A stretch of 64,000 nt of DNA from an uncultured Collinsella sp. Lineage in GTDB: Bacteria > Actinomycetota > Coriobacteriia > Coriobacteriales > Coriobacteriaceae. Shown here one piece after another: positions 62,623-64,000 of the stretch (position 1 is the first letter of the stretch; the number at the start of each line of letters is the position of its first letter). Position numbers and translations under genes: made by a program. The notes beneath the pieces were generated by a model. The model was not told the DNA's origin. It searched no databases and saw nothing but the letters and a program-made list of their open reading frames with translations. The stretch covers positions 61,037 to 125,036 of the forward strand of contig URKG01000003.1 in NCBI GenBank assembly GCA_900548265.1, read 5' to 3'.

Positions 62623-63829
62623 AGTTGCCGTAACCTCCCCTCTCCTGGTCGCGGATGACGTGGCCGCCCTCGAGGGCGATCACGCGACGGTGCATGCTAT
62701 CGACCATCTCGCGGTCGTGCGTGGCGACGATCACGGTGGTGCCGGTGCGGTTAATACGCTCAAGCAGCTTCATGATGCCCAGCGAGATCGCCGGGTCGAG
62801 GTTGCCCGTGGGCTCGTCGCAGATCAGCAGCGGCGGACGGTTGACCATAGCACGGGCGACGGCAACGCGCTGCTGCTCGCCACCGGAAAGCTGGTCGGGC
62901 AGCGAGTCCATCTGATCGGCCAGACCGACCAGGCGCAGCACCTCAGGCACCTGGCTGCGAATGACGCCCTTGGGCTTGCCGATGCACTGCAGGGCAAACG
63001 CCACGTTTTCGTAGGCGGTCTTTTGCGGCAGAAGCTTAAAGTCCTGGAACACGGCGCCAATCTGGCGGCGCAGGAACGGAACCTTGCGGTTCTTGATCTT
63101 CATGAGGTCCTGACCGGCAACCAGGATGCGGCCGCTCGTCGGCTTGACGTCGCGGTTGAGCGTCGACAGCAGCGTGGTCTTACCCGAGCCGGAGTGACCG
63201 ACCAGGAAGACGAACTCGCCCGGATAGATCTCGATGTTGATGTCGTCGAGTGCAGGCTTGTTGGGCTGTGCCGGATAGATCTTGGTGACATGCTCCATAA
63301 GGATGACGGGCTCGACACCGGCCTGCTTGGCCATCTTCTTGCGGCTGGCCTGCGGATCGATGGGCGCAAACACCGACGTAAAATCGGGGTTGTTGAGCGC
63401 GTTATCGAGGCTTGCGACCTCGGCTGCCTGATCGCTCTCGACCACCGGGGCAGCAGGCTGCGTGGGGTCGGGAATAGCGGCAAAGAGACCGGACTGCGCA
63501 GGCTGAGGAGCCGGCGTCGCAGGGGCCAAGGGGTCGGGAATGCCGGCCATGGTAGGCTGCGGCGTGGCGGCACCAGCCTGAGGCTGCTCCACGCGAGCGG
63601 TCACGGCCTGAACGGGCTCAAAACCCGCCGTGCCGGAAAGCGCGACATCGCTGGTTGGATTGTAGGCAAAGGGATCGGATGCCGGCTGTGCCTGATCTGC
63701 CGGCTGAGCGGGGGCCTGAGCAACAGGCTGGCCCTCTGAATCCGGAGTGGCGAAACGACTGCCCTGGACGCCTGCCTGCGTCTTGGGGGCATCATCGCCC
63801 GCACCGGAGGTACGGAAGTGGTTACCCAC
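62609..63829 (-). CDS. ftsE: FtsE ATPase with long N-terminal extension
   Basis: 406 aa, about 170 residues longer than usual FtsE (about 225-230 aa). Residues 1-165 are Pro/Ala/Gln-rich and disordered, with repeated IPDP motifs (GIPDPLAP, AIPDPTQP). The ATPase begins near residue 173 (VILMEHVTKIYP): Walker A GHSGSGKTTLL, signature LSGGEQQRVAVARAM, Walker B LLICDEPTGNLDP and the H-loop ATHD. GTG 63829 has AAGGAG upstream, which supports the long form. The tail may tether partners at the division site. It is followed by ftsX, with a 14-nt overlap. Confidence 0.93.
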   Translation of the reverse strand: MGNHFRTSGAGDDAPKTQAGVQGSRFATPDSEGQPVAQAPAQPADQAQPASDPFAYNPTSDVALSGTAGFEPVQAVTARVEQPQAGAATPQPTMAGIPDPLAPATPAPQPAQSGLFAAIPDPTQPAAPVVESDQAAEVASLDNALNNPDFTSVFAPIDPQASRKKMAKQAGVEPVILMEHVTKIYPAQPNKPALDDINIEIYPGEFVFLVGHSGSGKTTLLSTLNRDVKPTSGRILVAGQDLMKIKNRKVPFLRRQIGAVFQDFKLLPQKTAYENVAFALQCIGKPKGVIRSQVPEVLRLVGLADQMDSLPDQLSGGEQQRVAVARAMVNRPPLLICDEPTGNLDPAISLGIMKLLERINRTGTTVIVATHDREMVDSMHRRVIALEGGHVIRDQERGGYGNYGTN

Positions 63830-63919
63830 TGGTGCTCCTTATCGTCGTGCGTTTAAACTACATGAGCGCTTTGTATTTTAGCAGCATTAGCTTTGCTGCA
63901 CATAAGAAGCATGGCGTGG

Positions 63920-64000
63920 TTAGGGATCCCGTCGGCCGGACACAGGGTTACTCTCCAAATCGTCCTCGGACATGTCGGAGCCCCCGCTGCGCGCTTCGCG
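63920..64000 (-). CDS. Possible 3' end of a gene entering from outside
   Basis: An open frame from the window edge to TAA at 63920-63922 gives 26 residues ending SDMSEDDLESNPVSGRRDP. The acidic/serine tail could be the C-terminus of a gene upstream of ftsE. Too short for identification. Confidence 0.3.
   Translation of the reverse strand, partial: REARSGGSDMSEDDLESNPVSGRRDP

Overview
The window is a high-GC, densely packed stretch of a strict-anaerobe-type actinobacterial chromosome. The gene set (oxygen-sensitive [FeFe] hydrogenase, rubredoxin, MurNAc recycling genes, GltBD, Rrf2-CysK, DUF1275 and VanZ proteins, Gly/Arg-rich helicase) and the codon usage look most like a gut coriobacterium such as Collinsella. 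That assignment is from general resemblance and was not checked against a database.

Layout. 1-10216 (minus strand): the 5' part of dnaE, an AddA/AddB-type helicase-nuclease pair and a YerC-type regulator. 10540-13941: a holin-like membrane protein, an Rrf2 regulator divergent from cysK, and mnmA. 14078-21316: an M42 peptidase, a FucO-type alcohol dehydrogenase, a DUF1275 protein, a YgiQ radical SAM enzyme, a CPBP protease and an orphan RelB/DinJ-like antitoxin. 21532-27607 (minus, one tight operon): a NuoF-like/GltD-like diaphorase, an [FeFe] hydrogenase, a Tat/lipobox substrate-binding protein and an ABC permease fused to its own ATPase. 28133-30379: a DEAD-box helicase with a long RGG tail. 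30968-34186: an FHA-domain protein and a membrane-spanning Ser/Thr kinase with a DUF6273-like outer domain. 34680-37799: copper resistance genes copA, copZ and csoR. 37946-41226: a zinc-ribbon protein, an amidohydrolase and an unknown protein. 41227-47411: gltD and gltB. 47934-50078: an Nramp transporter, a rubredoxin and a flavin reductase. 50285-51924: smpB, a TPR-like protein, tRNA-Glu and tRNA-Gln. 52201-53167: a truncated-looking ORF and an ArsC-like protein. 53260-57703: a complete MurNAc operon (murR-murQ-murP-mupG). 57908-64000: a VanZ-like protein, a serine recombinase, rnr, ftsX and ftsE.

The most striking non-coding feature is the number of intergenic palindromic elements of fixed length. 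Family A (57 nt, arms GTCTCRATCTGTAACA) occurs ten times, and where clustered its copies are spaced by 23-24 nt, giving an 80-81 nt period. Family B (67 nt) occurs five times, each copy exactly 67 nt. Family C (GATCCGTTTTCCTCCGTCCCC-type arms) and family D (GGGGACA/GGGGACG units) are more variable. Family E forms a three-unit array with a 62-63 nt period. Two family A arrays flank the FHA-kinase gene pair. A separate roughly 94-nt hairpin lies between copA and copZ, and its outer stem needs G-U pairs, which suggests that it acts as RNA.

How genes work together: the hydrogenase and diaphorase would exchange electrons between H2 and a pyridine nucleotide. CsoR, CopA and CopZ handle copper. Rrf2 probably controls cysK. 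MurP, MurQ, MupG and MurR import and degrade peptidoglycan amino sugar. FtsE and FtsX link division to wall hydrolysis. RNase R and SmpB serve RNA and ribosome quality control.
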